From Chondrilla cf. caribensis (taxonomy: Eukaryota; Porifera; Demospongiae; Chondrillida; Chondrillidae): a stretch of DNA of 64,000 nt. Below the pieces are notes generated by a model. The model had not been told where the DNA came from. It saw only the letters and a list, made by a program, of their open reading frames with translations, and searched no databases. Of this stretch, positions 13,701-23,823 are shown in pieces. The position numbers and the translations under genes were made by a program. The stretch covers positions 2,210,001 to 2,274,000 of the forward strand of contig OZ026562.1 in the NCBI GenBank assembly GCA_964020155.1, written 5' to 3'. The stretch's first letter is position 1; each line of letters opens with the position of its first letter.

Positions 13701-15188
13701 CATACCACATCGGGCGGTGATCTGTCAACGTCTTCGATGACAACCCACTTCCTGTCCATGATTGCCTACAACAACGGATCAATCTCACAAATACCACCAG
13801 TGGTTACCACAGAATGCACAGAAAAGGTATCATGTCCGTGCACTTACCCTTGCAAGTACACCAGGCTTCCATAAAAATTCCCCCGGGGTTCCAGTGCACA
13901 AAAAAGTCCCCAACAATACCTGCATACAATAGGCATATATTATTATTATGAACATAAGTACATCACATAATGTGTGATAACACAAAATGCCAAAATTGTA
14001 TAGTCTTAGTAGTATACAGTAGGTTAGTGGTGGTGATAATAGTGATAACAGTGAAGGTGGTGATGACAACATTGATAGTGGTGATGATGATAGTGATAGT
14101 AGTGACAGTGGTGGTGGTGATAGTGGTGACGATAGTGTTGGTGGTGACAATTGCAATAGTGGCAGCGGTGATAGTGGTGATGATAGTGATGGTGGTGACA
14201 ATTGCAACAGTGGTGACAGTAGTGGTGATCATAGTGATATCGGTGATAGTAGTGCAGGTAACAATAGTGACCGAGGCGAAAGTGATGTCGGTTATTGGGG
14301 ATGGTGGTACCTACAAATGACACTATTTTACCATTCCTTGTACACACAACAATACCTTGCTGTCTGTCTGCTCTCCCATAAAGATGGTAACACAACCAGC
14401 AACATCACGAACACTTCTAGTGAGGACCTCAACCAGTGAAGTCTTCCCACATCCTCCAGGACCCTCCACAAGCACCACTCTGTTCTCCTGGACGGCCTTG
14501 AGCAGGGCTTCTAGCTTGTCCACTAAACTTGGTGTGGACACAATCTACACAAGTGAACAGACATAACCACTTTCTTGTAACAGTAATACTGCAAAAATTT
14601 TAGGCCGTGAAACTTTCCCACCATACAATACATACATGCCATCCACTCTAGATGAACTTTCTGACTACTACAGGTCCTGTGTCCAGTGTGGTGATCATTG
14701 ATACTCCACATAAATATGATGTGATTTGTAGTGAGAGTGTAGGAAGTATGAATACATGTTTACACTACACAAGAAGTGCTTCTATGTAGTAGGTGCTACT
14801 AATTAGGTGCTTTGATCCTTCCATTCCTGTTCAGTAGTTATGTTCAAGACCTTCTGGTAACTAGCATGTGTCGTGCATTCAAGAGTGATAACAGTGAACT
14901 GTTTGCTGTACCATTGATCGTCTGTGGTGCTTATGGTGGTACCTTGGATTTACTCTTGTCCAATATGGCGTCTTTCGTAGCCTGTGATAAAGTATCATCT
15001 CTGACATCGGACTTATCCCCTTCAGATTCTTTATATCTGATAATGAATACCAAATATAGCAGTCGATTAGTACATTTTAGAATAGGTAGATATCTACAGC
15101 AGTTATATTAGAGTAAATCTCACTCGATCGGTATTCCTCTGTCACGTAGAAGCGATGTAACTTGAATCAAGTTCTTCTCTGACTGCAT
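497..15188 (-). CDS. MDN1: Midasin (Rea1), AAA+ ATPase of 60S ribosome assembly; 5' part, 31 exons
   Basis: Midasin is a giant dynein-like AAA+ ATPase that strips assembly factors from nuclear pre-60S ribosomes. Exons, 5' to 3': 15188-15124, 15000-14943, 14544-14356, 13919-13848, 13765-13706, 13619-13516, 13186-13075, 12890-12805, 12715-12634, 12191-12096, 11737-11638, 11154-11002, 10230-10170, 9948-9834, 8949-8758, 8051-7915, 7840-7736, 7486-7373, 7274-7203, 7134-7059, 6909-6653, 6295-6117, 5689-5598, 5229-5113, 4618-4467, 4155-4022, 3445-3320, 2852-2711, 1919-1781, 1302-1039, 694 to about 497. The joined frame stays open for 1217 codons before the last exon. It follows the family order from AAA1 to the sensor region of AAA4, with motifs such as LLQGPTSSGKTS, RINNHEHTDIQEY and ATMNPGGDYGK. 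AAA5-6, the linker and the MIDAS domain lie left of the window. The first two exons are inferred only from splice phase and an ATG; the donor of the last exon is uncertain. Confidence 0.95.
955..1038. repeat. (CA)n microsatellite touching a splice donor
   Basis: An impure CA/CGCA run in the midasin intron. On the minus strand the run itself supplies the GTGTGT splice donor of exon 1302-1039. Confidence 0.9.
3095..3184. repeat. (TG)n microsatellite
   Basis: A TG run with GCG interruptions inside the midasin intron between exons 3320 and 2852. Confidence 0.9.
3320..6909 (-). CDS. MDN1: Midasin exons encoding AAA3
   Basis: The exon at 6909-6653 carries the AAA2-AAA3 linker with PKGPNYVQVEEYW. 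Exon 6295-6117 has Walker A GPTSSGKTS and the near-invariant INNHEHTDIQEYIG block. Exon 5689-5598 has Walker B WVILDELNLAPTEVLEALNR, and 5229-5113 has LDDNRELF and GTQNPPGAYGGRK. Exon 4618-4467 has LSRAFRNRFIELHFDE. Exons 4155-4022 and 3445-3320 complete the helical lid with LITLRDLFKWAGRY and GYLILAGRARH. This is the best conserved part of the gene in the window. Confidence 0.93.
3465..3835. repeat. Imperfect TGTGTGAGTGAG-type minisatellite
   Basis: A degenerate array of gtgtgcatgtgtgagt-like units fills most of the intron between midasin exons 4022 and 3445. Its minus-strand His/Thr-rich open frames are repeat artefacts. Confidence 0.8.
4262..4448. repeat. TACA and ACAGTACAT tandem repeats
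   Basis: Tetranucleotide tacA steps are followed by about seven copies of a 9-bp acatacagt unit, just downstream of the midasin donor at 4467 in the transcript sense. Confidence 0.85.
5234..5560. repeat. Minisatellite, about 40-bp unit
   Basis: About seven diverged copies of a unit built around accacacagaccagtacatg and gtaccagaagtagagtgt lie in the midasin intron between exons 5229-5113 and 5689-5598. They give rise to repetitive open frames in both directions that I do not treat as genes. Confidence 0.85.
5726..5915. repeat. TG/GCGT-rich array with an 80-bp duplication
   Basis: A block of about 80 bp beginning tgcgtgcgtgcgtgcatgtg occurs twice in a row (about 5735-5812 and 5812-5890) inside the midasin intron between exons 6117 and 5689. 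Confidence 0.8.
7016..7058. repeat. (CA)n microsatellite touching a splice donor
   Basis: A short CA run whose end forms the GTGTGT donor of the midasin exon 7134-7059 on the minus strand. Confidence 0.85.
7059..11154 (-). CDS. MDN1: Midasin exons encoding AAA2
   Basis: Exons from 11154-11002 down to 7134-7059 carry the Walker A LLVGETGVGKTA, the NMSQQSDSSDLLGG segment, Walker B WILLDEINLA and the sensor stretch FGCMNPATDHGK with the arginine-bearing HIRNRFTELYVEE. All eight internal junctions keep phase. The intron between 9834 and 8949 contains two copies of a 180-bp repeat and a foldback element. Confidence 0.9.
7556..7735. repeat. (CA)n microsatellite touching a splice donor
   Basis: A 180-bp CA-rich run. 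On the minus strand its end reads GTGTGTGGTGG directly after the midasin exon 7840-7736. The Cys-Val and Thr-His open frames across it are artefacts. Confidence 0.9.
8584..8700. mobile_element. Foldback element with two nested hairpins
   Basis: A perfect hairpin at 8585-8611 (arms ttttacatgca / tgcatgtaaaa) is followed at 8644-8697 by a longer one with arms of about 25 bp around gcattataaatgatt and a gtgt loop. Both start or end with ttttac/gtaaaa. The structure resembles a foldback MITE. It lies in a midasin intron and has no coding content. Confidence 0.5.
9428..9790. repeat. Two more copies of the 180-bp dispersed repeat
   Basis: Two head-to-tail units (about 9430-9602 and 9612-9790) share the block tacagagatgggaattgtt and the aaggtg(c/t)ttagc block with the units at 178-432. 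They lie in the intron between midasin exons 9834-9948 and 8758-8949. The open frame across them on the minus strand arises from the repeat and is not a gene. Confidence 0.7.
13075..14544 (-). CDS. MDN1: Midasin exons encoding AAA1
   Basis: Exons at 14544-14356, 13919-13848, 13765-13706, 13619-13516 and 13186-13075 form the first ATPase module. The Walker A P-loop is GPGGCGKTS (about residue 69), followed by GEQTDSK, GTPGEFLWKPG, the Walker B variant WVVIEDVD and the sensor-like FRLIATRR. The ED order in Walker B, rather than DE, also occurs in AAA1 of yeast and human midasin. The introns are short apart from a repeat-bearing one at 13920-14355. Confidence 0.9.
13355..13420. repeat. (TA)n-rich low-complexity tract
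   Basis: An AT-alternating stretch (tatatagtata, atatatatata) in the midasin intron between exons 13516 and 13186. Nothing else is recognisable in it. Confidence 0.7.
14028..14290. repeat. GTGATAGTG-type degenerate trinucleotide array
   Basis: A 260-bp array of ggtggtgatagtgatagtagtg-like units lies in the midasin intron between exons 14356 and 13919. It produces long Ile/Thr, Val/Ile and His/Tyr frames on both strands, none with family motifs. Confidence 0.85.
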
Positions 15189-15326
15189 GTACAACGAGAG
15201 ACTGATAAGAATGACAGTACACGGCTCGGAGCTATCTTTGCACTCACTTCTGTAAACATTACTCGTCTGCTTCTGTGCGCCACGTGGGTAGTGACGTCAT
15301 GGGGGAAACACCGGATTGCAGTTGAA
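15189..15326. promoter_or_regulatory. Bidirectional promoter between MDN1 and TYW2 with E-box and CRE
   Basis: Only 138 bp separate the proposed start codons of the two divergent genes. The interval contains the palindromic E-box CACGTG (15281-15286) and, five bases on, the full palindromic CRE TGACGTCA (15292-15299). I see no TATA box. These are the binding sites of Myc/Max-type bHLH and CREB/ATF-type bZIP factors in animals; use here is inferred. Confidence 0.7.
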
Positions 15327-17894
15327 ATGGCCGTCGTTTTGCTCGTCCAAAGGCACTTAGCTCAAGCCACCAGGTAGGGGAGTGTCGAGGTGCAGTGGAT
15401 AGTGTAACACGTCACGGATTTCGGGAATATGGCGAAAGCATTGATTATTCTCCGCCATCATCAGGCCTGATAGGATAACACGGGTAATGTGGAACCGTAG
15501 ATTATCTCAAATCACCCCGGTGTCGCAGTATCAAGGTGTCTATCATATGGTTCTACCCTATCACGAATAGTTCGTAAGGTAGTCCCGCGATTATTGAAGG
15601 TCTCCTGTAGAGGAGGGTAACTTGGAATGGATGTCCTTGGACATTTCAACACTGTGTAACAACTAAGGATATCCAAGAGAGAGTTAATACTGTGCTATGG
15701 ACCAGTGTCCCTACATCTTGAATCGTATATGTTTTGTTCTTACCACGGTGTTAACTCTAGATCCGATTTATTGAGATATCTGTCCAAGTTACTCCGCTTC
15801 AACCTATAATGAAGTTGAAGCTACTCAATGCTCAATACTGTGGGAGGTACATACTGTGCATCCCTTTTTTTAACAGTGAATACAGACCAGTATGTGTGGG
15901 ATGGTGCATTAGGAGAATGGGTGGAATAGGTCACTATCGCTGATCCAACATGCTACCTTGATTGTGTATATGTATATATTGGATGTGGTTAACGTGTAAT
16001 TCTTGAGAAAGTTTTGCTGTGACTGTTAATCCTCTTTGTGTTCATCTTCGAATAGAATCACTCTTCAGAGAGATGGCTACTACGACAACACTAGAAGAAT
16101 TGTAACTTTGGCTGGGCAGAACAATGTGCTTTGTCTTCCGATAACGATAGATGCTTTTACAGTACTTTCAAATGACAAGGACAATGAAGATACAAAAGAC
16201 TTTGTGTTTGCTTCTCTGAGGCATCAATCTGTGAATAATAAACACGACATTGTCAGTCCAAGAGCTCACCTCATAGCTGAACTGGAAACTCTCGTGTGCA
16301 AGAAGCTTGGTGTGGAACTTCTCAAAGATGTTCCATCATCCTGGCAGAAGGTAGGAGATGCTGTTATTCTTCCAAAAGACTCCTTCCAGAATCCGCTGTG
16401 GTCCACTTTTGGGGATGAATTGTGGGTGGCTGTTGCCAAGACTTTGAATGCATCGAGAATCGCAGTTGGAAATGAAATCCTCCCAGATCCATTCCGAACG
16501 CCAAATTTGAAACTGGTACTTGGTGAGAGTGGTTGGGTTCAGCATAGGGAGAATGGGATCGTGTACTGCTTAGACATCACAAAATCTATGTTTGCTTCAG
16601 GCAATACAACAGAGCGTGTGAGAATTGGTAACCTCACCTGCACAGGTGAAACTGTCCTGGACTTGTATTCTGGTGTGGGATACTTTGTGCTCCCATATCT
16701 GGTTCATGCTAATGCCAGCACTGTACATGCCTGTGAGTGGAACCCACATGCCGTTGAAGGTCTGAGAAGAGGACTCCAAGCAAATGGGGGAGATTTATCT
16801 GCTAAATGTATCATTCACTTTGGAGACAACAGAAAGGTAAAGTATGAGTGGAGTGTGATATTGCTTTGTTATTTATGCGAGTATGGAAGTGTTGGTGCAT
16901 GTCTTATGATGGTAAGTGTGGTGGTTGGTGTGGTGGTGTGGTGGTTGGATGGTGGTAGGTCTGGTGGTTGGTGTAGTGGTTGGATGGAGTAAATGTGATA
17001 GTGTATTGGTTGGTATGACAGTGTAGTTGTTAGCGTGACTGTGGTGGTAGGTGGTAGGTTGGTGTGACAGTGTAGTTGTTAGCGTGACTGTGGTGGTAGG
17101 TGGTAGGTGTGGTGGTTGGTGTGACAGTGTGGTGGTTGGATGGTGGTTGGTGTAGTGGTTGGTGTGACATTGTGGTCGTTGGTGGTTGGTGTGGCAGTGT
17201 GGTCGTTGGTGGTTGGTGTGGCAGTGTGGTCGTTGGTGGTTGGTGTGGCAGTGTGGTCGTTGGTGGTTGGTGTGGCAGTGTGATGGTTGGTGTGATGGTT
17301 GGTGTAGTGGTTGGTAGGGTAGTCTTTATATAAGTTGTTATAGCAGTGGTATCTACTAAGATACCACATACAGTATTGCACCCAACTGGTCCCCTTTACC
17401 CTACAATGTATGTACTGTATATACCTACCTATTGGAGTGTATACTACCAACCAATGTACTTTGTGCATTCACATACAGATTATGTATTGCCATGTTATGT
17501 GCATACTATGTGTGTGTATATTATGGCATCCTGTAAATAACTTGATCTGTGTGTGTAGGTTGCTCCTGTTGGAATTGCCGACAGAGTTAACCTCGGGCTG
17601 ATCCCCTCCAGTGAGGAAGGTTGGTTGGTAGCCTGTAGGGCACTAAAGCCGCAGAGTGGTGGCTGGTTACATGTCCATGGCTGTGTCAGCGCCAAGGACT
17701 GTAGTGGTCAAAGGAGAACCGCTTGGAAGCAATGGGCACAGAAGATCAAATTGAGAATAACCGAATTTCTGGACTCCACTTACAAACATTCTTCTTGGAC
17801 AGTTCTTGTGTCCAATGTTGTTCAAGTTAAACCATATGCTCCGCACATAGACCACCTTGTTGTAGATTTGGATTGTCGGCCATTTTATTCATGA
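15327..17894 (+). CDS. TRMT12: tRNA wybutosine-synthesising protein 2 (TYW2/TRMT12)
   Basis: TYW2 transfers the 3-amino-3-carboxypropyl group of S-adenosylmethionine to the tricyclic base at position 37 of phenylalanine tRNA, in wybutosine synthesis. Three exons (15327-15373, 16056-16836, 17559-17894) join in frame to 387 aa. The N-terminus reads MAVVLLVQRHLAQATR. The SAM-binding motif I VLDLYSGVGYFVLPYL lies near residue 220, the acidic motif II is HACEWNPHAVEGLRRG, and the last exon begins VAPVGIADRVNLGLIPSSEE, a segment typical of the animal enzyme, ending with VKPYAPHIDHLVVDLDC. Length and motif order fit the family. The gene is head-to-head with midasin. Its second intron holds a minisatellite. 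Confidence 0.95.
16905..17320. repeat. Minisatellite GTGGTTGGTGTGGCAGTGTG in TYW2 intron 2
   Basis: Imperfect ggtggttggtgtg units become a regular array of a 27-bp unit (gtggtcgttggtggttggtg plus tggcagt) at about 17170-17280, with four near-identical copies. It is strongly G/T-biased on the plus strand. Confidence 0.85.
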
Positions 17895-18216
17895 TGTGCA
17901 TCATACAATATACCAAAAGATTATACTATACATATACCTACACCTTTATGTATAAATCCAGTCTGTATACAGTCCTATAGCAATTTCTCTTAATACATGT
18001 GTTTAATCTATGTATGTAATATGAAATTATTTGATAATAATTATGTATAATGGCTATAATTGTAGTGCAGAAAATAATGCTCCACCTCTCCAGTAAGGAC
18101 ATTTTGGAACCTTATAAATTTGATCCCATGTGATTATTTGGTCTCTTGACCAAAGTTACTCCTTCCTACAAGGGAACCAACAAACGCATATTGACAATGG
18201 AAAAAGAGCTCCTTTA

Positions 18217-18222
18217 AATAAA
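18217..18222 (+). promoter_or_regulatory. Candidate poly(A) signal of TYW2
   Basis: AATAAA lies about 320 bp after the TYW2 stop codon. It is the first perfect match downstream that I noticed; use is inferred. Confidence 0.35.
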
Positions 18223-18999
18223 GTTCATGCATAATATATATACGTAGAACTATTCATTTCAGTAAAATTAATATACTTCTGGGGAATAGCCTGAATCATT
18301 ATTATGATAAATCTCTTATAAGAGTGGTTCTTATGATGAAATTCATTCTTCACATAGAGTAATATATGCTGTACATACTGCTATACATACCTACATACAT
18401 GACCAACGTACGTATGTACACGTATCCTGAGAGCCCATACCTGTCACACAACACGTGTACACACAGTATATACATTCATACGTACATATATACATACATG
18501 TACAACATGCACGCATACAGTACATGCACACATACACACATGTACATTTCACATTGATTGACCAGTCAAATTCACATTGTGTGTGTGAATTCATTAAATC
18601 ACAAAGCTTGGTAATCTGAAACATTCTCACTCCATATGTACGTACATTGCAGGAACTTCACTTTACAGTATATGTGCATGTGTGTACATATGTTTGCACT
18701 GTATGTATGCATGTATATATACAGTCGCAATAATGTTATTATAATGTATACTTGCACATATTAGATTGGCCTAGGTCATCCTGACAGGATGTTGGTCCAG
18801 AATAGGCACACAGTATATTATAGCGGATACATTATAGACAAAGTCAAAATTGTAGATACTATGTGCTGTCTATGTGCACTATACACACATACTCGGTTTT
18901 TTCAATCTATTCCCTGTCTCATTAAACACCCTTGTACGTTGTATGTACACCATTTCTCCACTCACAATACCCACAGCCCTTATAATATATTTACTTGAA

Positions 19000-19305
19000 C
19001 TCATAAAAGAGCAATGGGGAAGTCCCAGCTTGTAGAGTCCCACAAAGACTGCACCCCCAAGGTCAATGTTGTGCTGAAGTACAATTCCGGATGTAGCTAG
19101 TTGCTGGAGGTCCTCAGTTATATAATACCAGGGTTACTCCGAACACAAGAGGGGGTTGGTCTTCCACGTGTGCCATCTTCAGCTCTGGGTGCTCGGGCGC
19201 ACATGAAGTACACACATCCCAGCCTCCAGGGAGTTTCAGGGTACCCAAGTATTTCCACGTGGTATGTGTGTCTGACCTTTCAAAGTTCTCGACAATTATA
19301 TTATA
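19000..19305 (-). pseudogene. Frame-disrupted coding-like segment, unrecognised protein
   Basis: On the minus strand two adjacent open segments look protein-coding. The first contains WKYLGTLKLPGGWDVCTSC and PPLVFGVTLVLYN, then a stop. Immediately after, in another frame, comes EDLQQLATSGIVLQHN and GGAVFVGLYKLGLPHCSF, followed by a possible donor (GTAAAT). No intron fits between them, so the frame is broken by about one base: a pseudogene, a sequencing error, or coincidence. I do not recognise the family. It lies directly downstream of the coiled-coil gene on the same strand. Confidence 0.3.
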
Positions 19306-19387
19306 CACATACAATGGAACTTGATAAAAACATAAAAAATAATACCCACACACACGCACACAAAGTGTAATCTATATATGGGTAGTT

Positions 19388-19701
19388 TCACAGCATGTGC
19401 TGTTCTTCAGTTCTCGTGTACACTTCTTGTAGCTCTTGTCTCAAGGAATGCACATGGCTCTGACACAACACCACCTCTCTTTGGAGGGAAGAGATCCTTG
19501 TTGTTGCATGGATAAGTGTTTTGTGAGCCATTTCTTGTAGACTCTGAGGTAATGATACAACATGCATTGATAGCCTAGCACCATTGTTGGGTATAGCAAC
19601 CACATCCCTGATTAACACAATGTCTACATGTGCAAGTGCACATGTACGCACGCACACACAAATGCACACACGCACACGCACACACACACACACACACACA
19701 T

Positions 19702-19734
<33 letters not shown>

Positions 19735-20277
19735 ATGGAATTACCTGGCAAACTGGGAATTTAGACACTGCCATCAAATCAAGATGGATATCAACAGATG
19801 AAGGACAAAAATCTTCCTGGGACATTTTTTCCCCAAGTACAGACAGGTCTTTGTCCATCTACATACAACATAGTGCATATGTACATATTACATGTATACA
19901 AACATAGTTACAAGTGAACATCACATACAATAGGCATACACATGTACATACAGGGAAATGCATGTACGTACATGAGTATGAACGTGTGTGTGCATGGATT
20001 ACAAGTGATATTCACACACTACAGTGGCTGATTATAATGGCTACAAAACCTGGGACGAACCTTAACAAATGCTGTCTGAAACTTGGTAATGAAATCCAGC
20101 AAGCAGGCCTTGTCACTGAAAGGATACAAACATGATGTGAATACTGCTCAATTCTAATATAATGTACCAGATGTGTGAACAGTAAGGATAGTAGTTTTTA
20201 CTGTATACACAGTAGTGTTGGTGCAATGCACACATTATGTGCATATACGTATGTAGAAGAAGACAGCACATAAAGTG

Positions 20278-20358
<81 letters not shown>

Positions 20359-23300
20359 ACACACACACGCACAGTCCTATACCTGTTCAGATTCTCTATG
20401 GTTTGTTCCAAAGACTTCAATCGTTTTTCAATGCTCCTTCTTTCTTTGGTGATATTCCCAATATTCCTCTCTAAATACTTGACTGATTGTTCTTTAGACG
20501 CTAATTGTGTCTTCACATCAGTAATGTTCTACATAGAAATGAAAGAACATAGATATCCAATGAAACATGGAGTATATAAATACAAATGTATGTACAGTAA
20601 AGGTACATATCTCAGTTAAATCTTCCATAAGTGTGCACAGCATACGTACGTATATACAGGCATATTTTGTTCAATGGCTTAAAGGAAATTACGTAAGTGT
20701 GATATAATCCTAATAATACACATGTTATATATTCATTCGCATGTACATACGTACTTGCATAACATACCCAGTATGTACCTAAACACACATACATACATAC
20801 GTAGGTAGGTAGGTACACAGCTTAGCACACATGGTGAATCACATTACTGTGTGCACATACTGTACGTACTTTAACTGCCTCATCCAATGCACTGTTCTTC
20901 TCTGAGAGCTCTTGATGTGACAGGTTCAACCTAACATTAAGAACACAGTGAAACACCACAATGACATGCCTACAAATGTATGTACAGTACTGTATATACG
21001 TACATACATACATACGTACGTATGTTCATACCTACTACATATATGTACATACATATCTAATAAATCCTGATTTCATGCAGGTACATACGTATGTACATAC
21101 TGATGTATTTACATACAGTAAATCTGCATGCACGAACATGGGACTTGAAAAGATCCAATAACAGGATATTGGTGAATGCTTACATGGCTTCAAGTTGCTG
21201 TAGGTGCTGAGCTTGTGTGGTGATGACGTGCTGTTCCTCGCTTTCTCTCTGAAGAGACCTTTGGAACTCATCTTCCAACTTCCTGTGTGCACCAGGACTG
21301 ACCATTGTTGCAAGCTGAGACAATGTAGATATTGAAAATGCAGTTGGTGCAATGTAGTGTACAGTGTTCATGTGCATGTGTGAATGTTCTATCTAGTTTC
21401 AAGCTTTACTGTAGCTATAATACAGTATCGCATTATTATATATGTATGTGAGTCATACATAGTTCATAAATATTTTTAGAATACTACTGTATGCATACAA
21501 CAGATGAATTAATACATCCTGTACGTATGTACACATAATACACACAGTAAGTGTTCTTGAGAAGGTGTAAATGATATCTTTAATATACACATGTACGTAC
21601 GTATGTACATGTGTATATACATATGCATGTACAAGTACATAAACATATTATACGTAATATGCATATGCAACCCACCGTCTTCTGTGAATCTTCTAGTTTC
21701 ACTTCAAGGGATTCCAGATACTGCATTCTGAAAAGCAGCTCATTTTTCTCCATTGTCGTTTGCTGAGTGAGTGATTCCAGCTTTTTACACTCTTGTCTGG
21801 CTGTGTGGAGCTCGTGCAGCAACTGCTCAACTGTGCTACGCAGTGACAGAGTGATCTGTGGAAGACAGCAGCCACGTGTACATTGGTATATGTAGGTACA
21901 TAGCATACATAATATACGTACACCAATTCCCAACATTGAACAAAGTCAGCTATGCACGTATACACATACACATCTGCACTCACATGTGTACCTGCGTGCT
22001 CTATGTGCTGTACCTACGTATGTACTGTACCTATGTACTGTACCTATGTGCTGTACCTACGTATGTACTGTACCTATGTGCTGTACCTATGTGCTGTACC
22101 TATGTACTGTACCTATGTGCTGTACCTGCATGCGTACCTGCTGACTAGAAGACACCCAACAACCACTGTTGGAGTTGAGTGTACTGTGCACTCTCCGAGT
22201 GGCCAAGCTGAGAGGATTTCTCATATCTTGGTCTCCTCCTCCACAGAAAATATGAGCTTCTGACATGAGACTCTGGGAAAAATTCTTCAGTAGTGAATTG
22301 AGATTGGCTGGGGAGGGGTCCCCCATAGTGCCAGAGAGTGACGTGATTGTGGGCTGAAACTCTCTCATCACAGCAGTACGAATGTGTGGACCTAACGGGG
22401 ATTTCACATCCGAAGACAAATCTCCGGGGAGGACCATACGAAAGTGCTTCAAATGGATACCTCTACAGGAGAGGAAGGTGCATCTTTCTGATCTGGTTTT
22501 CTTGAATCCAAGCAGCCTGTGGACAGCTATAACAGCTACCACTGCTGATCTGAACTTTGTTATTGGGTGTCTAAGTACGACATCTTTCCTCAGTGAACAG
22601 ACAAGACCCCTGACATCATCTTGAAACTGCTGGAGGTATTGTAGCTGTAGCAGAAGAAGGGATTTACCCAACACAAGTTGCTGTATCTGGTCGAAGCAAC
22701 CAAACAGCGCTCCGTGTGAAAGGACCAGTAAACACTGGAGAGTGGCATTCTCACGAGAGAGCATCCATACAGTGTCTCTCAGTTTCTGGGCCCTCGAAAT
22801 GAGTGTCTCTTTGGCAATGCTCACACTACGCAGTTTATCACAAATTCTACCTTCCTTTTCCTTGAGGAACTATAGGTATGTAATGGCAGGGAGCAAGGAC
22901 ATGTGTATTGACATAATATGTACTTACCAACCAGTTATATAATCAAAGTCATATTGTATTCCTCATTATACATTCTTATCTACAGTATAACATATGTACG
23001 TATACATACGCATATGTATTGTACACGTGCACACACACACATGTAGTGTACCAACATTGTAGCATACGATGCATGTAAATTACAATATTATATGTATAAA
23101 CATCCACTGGTTAGTATATACCCAATCATATTTACGTACAAAGGGCCATTAATGTACATACACATGTATGTACGTATGTATTAGTTATGACTTCCAAGCG
23201 AAATGTGTAGCTAATACACAATCACACTTCAATTATCCACAGATGTACATACGTATTTCCCACTTGTAAGGACATAACTACATAGCTTGTGTCATGGGTT

Positions 23301-23769
23301 GACACTTTAGTTATTGCTGCATGAGTTGCTGTTGCTGATGTTGTACAGTTAGAAGACAGGAAATTGGTCTGATTAGTCAATGGAAAGTGTGCCGCATAGT
23401 ATTATGACCTGACTGCAAGTGTGTTGTGCGGTTGATCGCAAGTGCGCAGGTTTCATGAGCCATTCTCCACTTTGATCCACCCTACCCACCATGACACAAT
23501 ACTACACATGTATATACTGTGTATATATTATACTGTTTGATAAGAAGAACACATATGGTCATACTGTGAAAACACACGTACTGTACGTATGGGCTGTATA
23601 CAAGCATACAAACTTTTATTTTATCTTGGAAGTGAGTTGTCTTTGCTCTCTGTCTATGAACAACTTCTCTCAGTTTCACTGCCCAGCGAGAGTCTGCAGT
23701 CTTCAGCTGATTCTGAAGTCTCTCTACCTACACATGTACATGCACATACAAAAATACGTATGTATGTAG

Positions 23770-23823
<54 letters not shown>

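Larger units (their letters stand above)
17895..19387. other. Convergent intergenic region
   Basis: The region lies between the stop codons of TYW2 (plus) and the coiled-coil gene (minus). It is AT-rich with many TACGTA/GTAC words. A polyadenylation-type AATAAA at 18217-18222 could serve TYW2. The only coding-like content is the disrupted minus-strand segment at about 19000-19305; elsewhere I see nothing. Confidence 0.6.

Noticed and set aside
13963..14395. Ile/Thr-, Val- and His/Tyr-rich frames on both strands
   Set aside because: All come from the GTGATAGTG array inside a midasin intron.
14812..15111. Plus-strand 99-codon frame upstream of TYW2
   Set aside because: It overlaps the proposed second midasin exon in antisense, lacks motifs, and the minus-strand exons join in phase with the rest of midasin.
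19541..19858. One continuous open frame through the last intron of the coiled-coil gene
   Set aside because: The CA repeat happens to lack stops; splicing from 19745 to 19543 gives a clean phase-0 join with a good acceptor.
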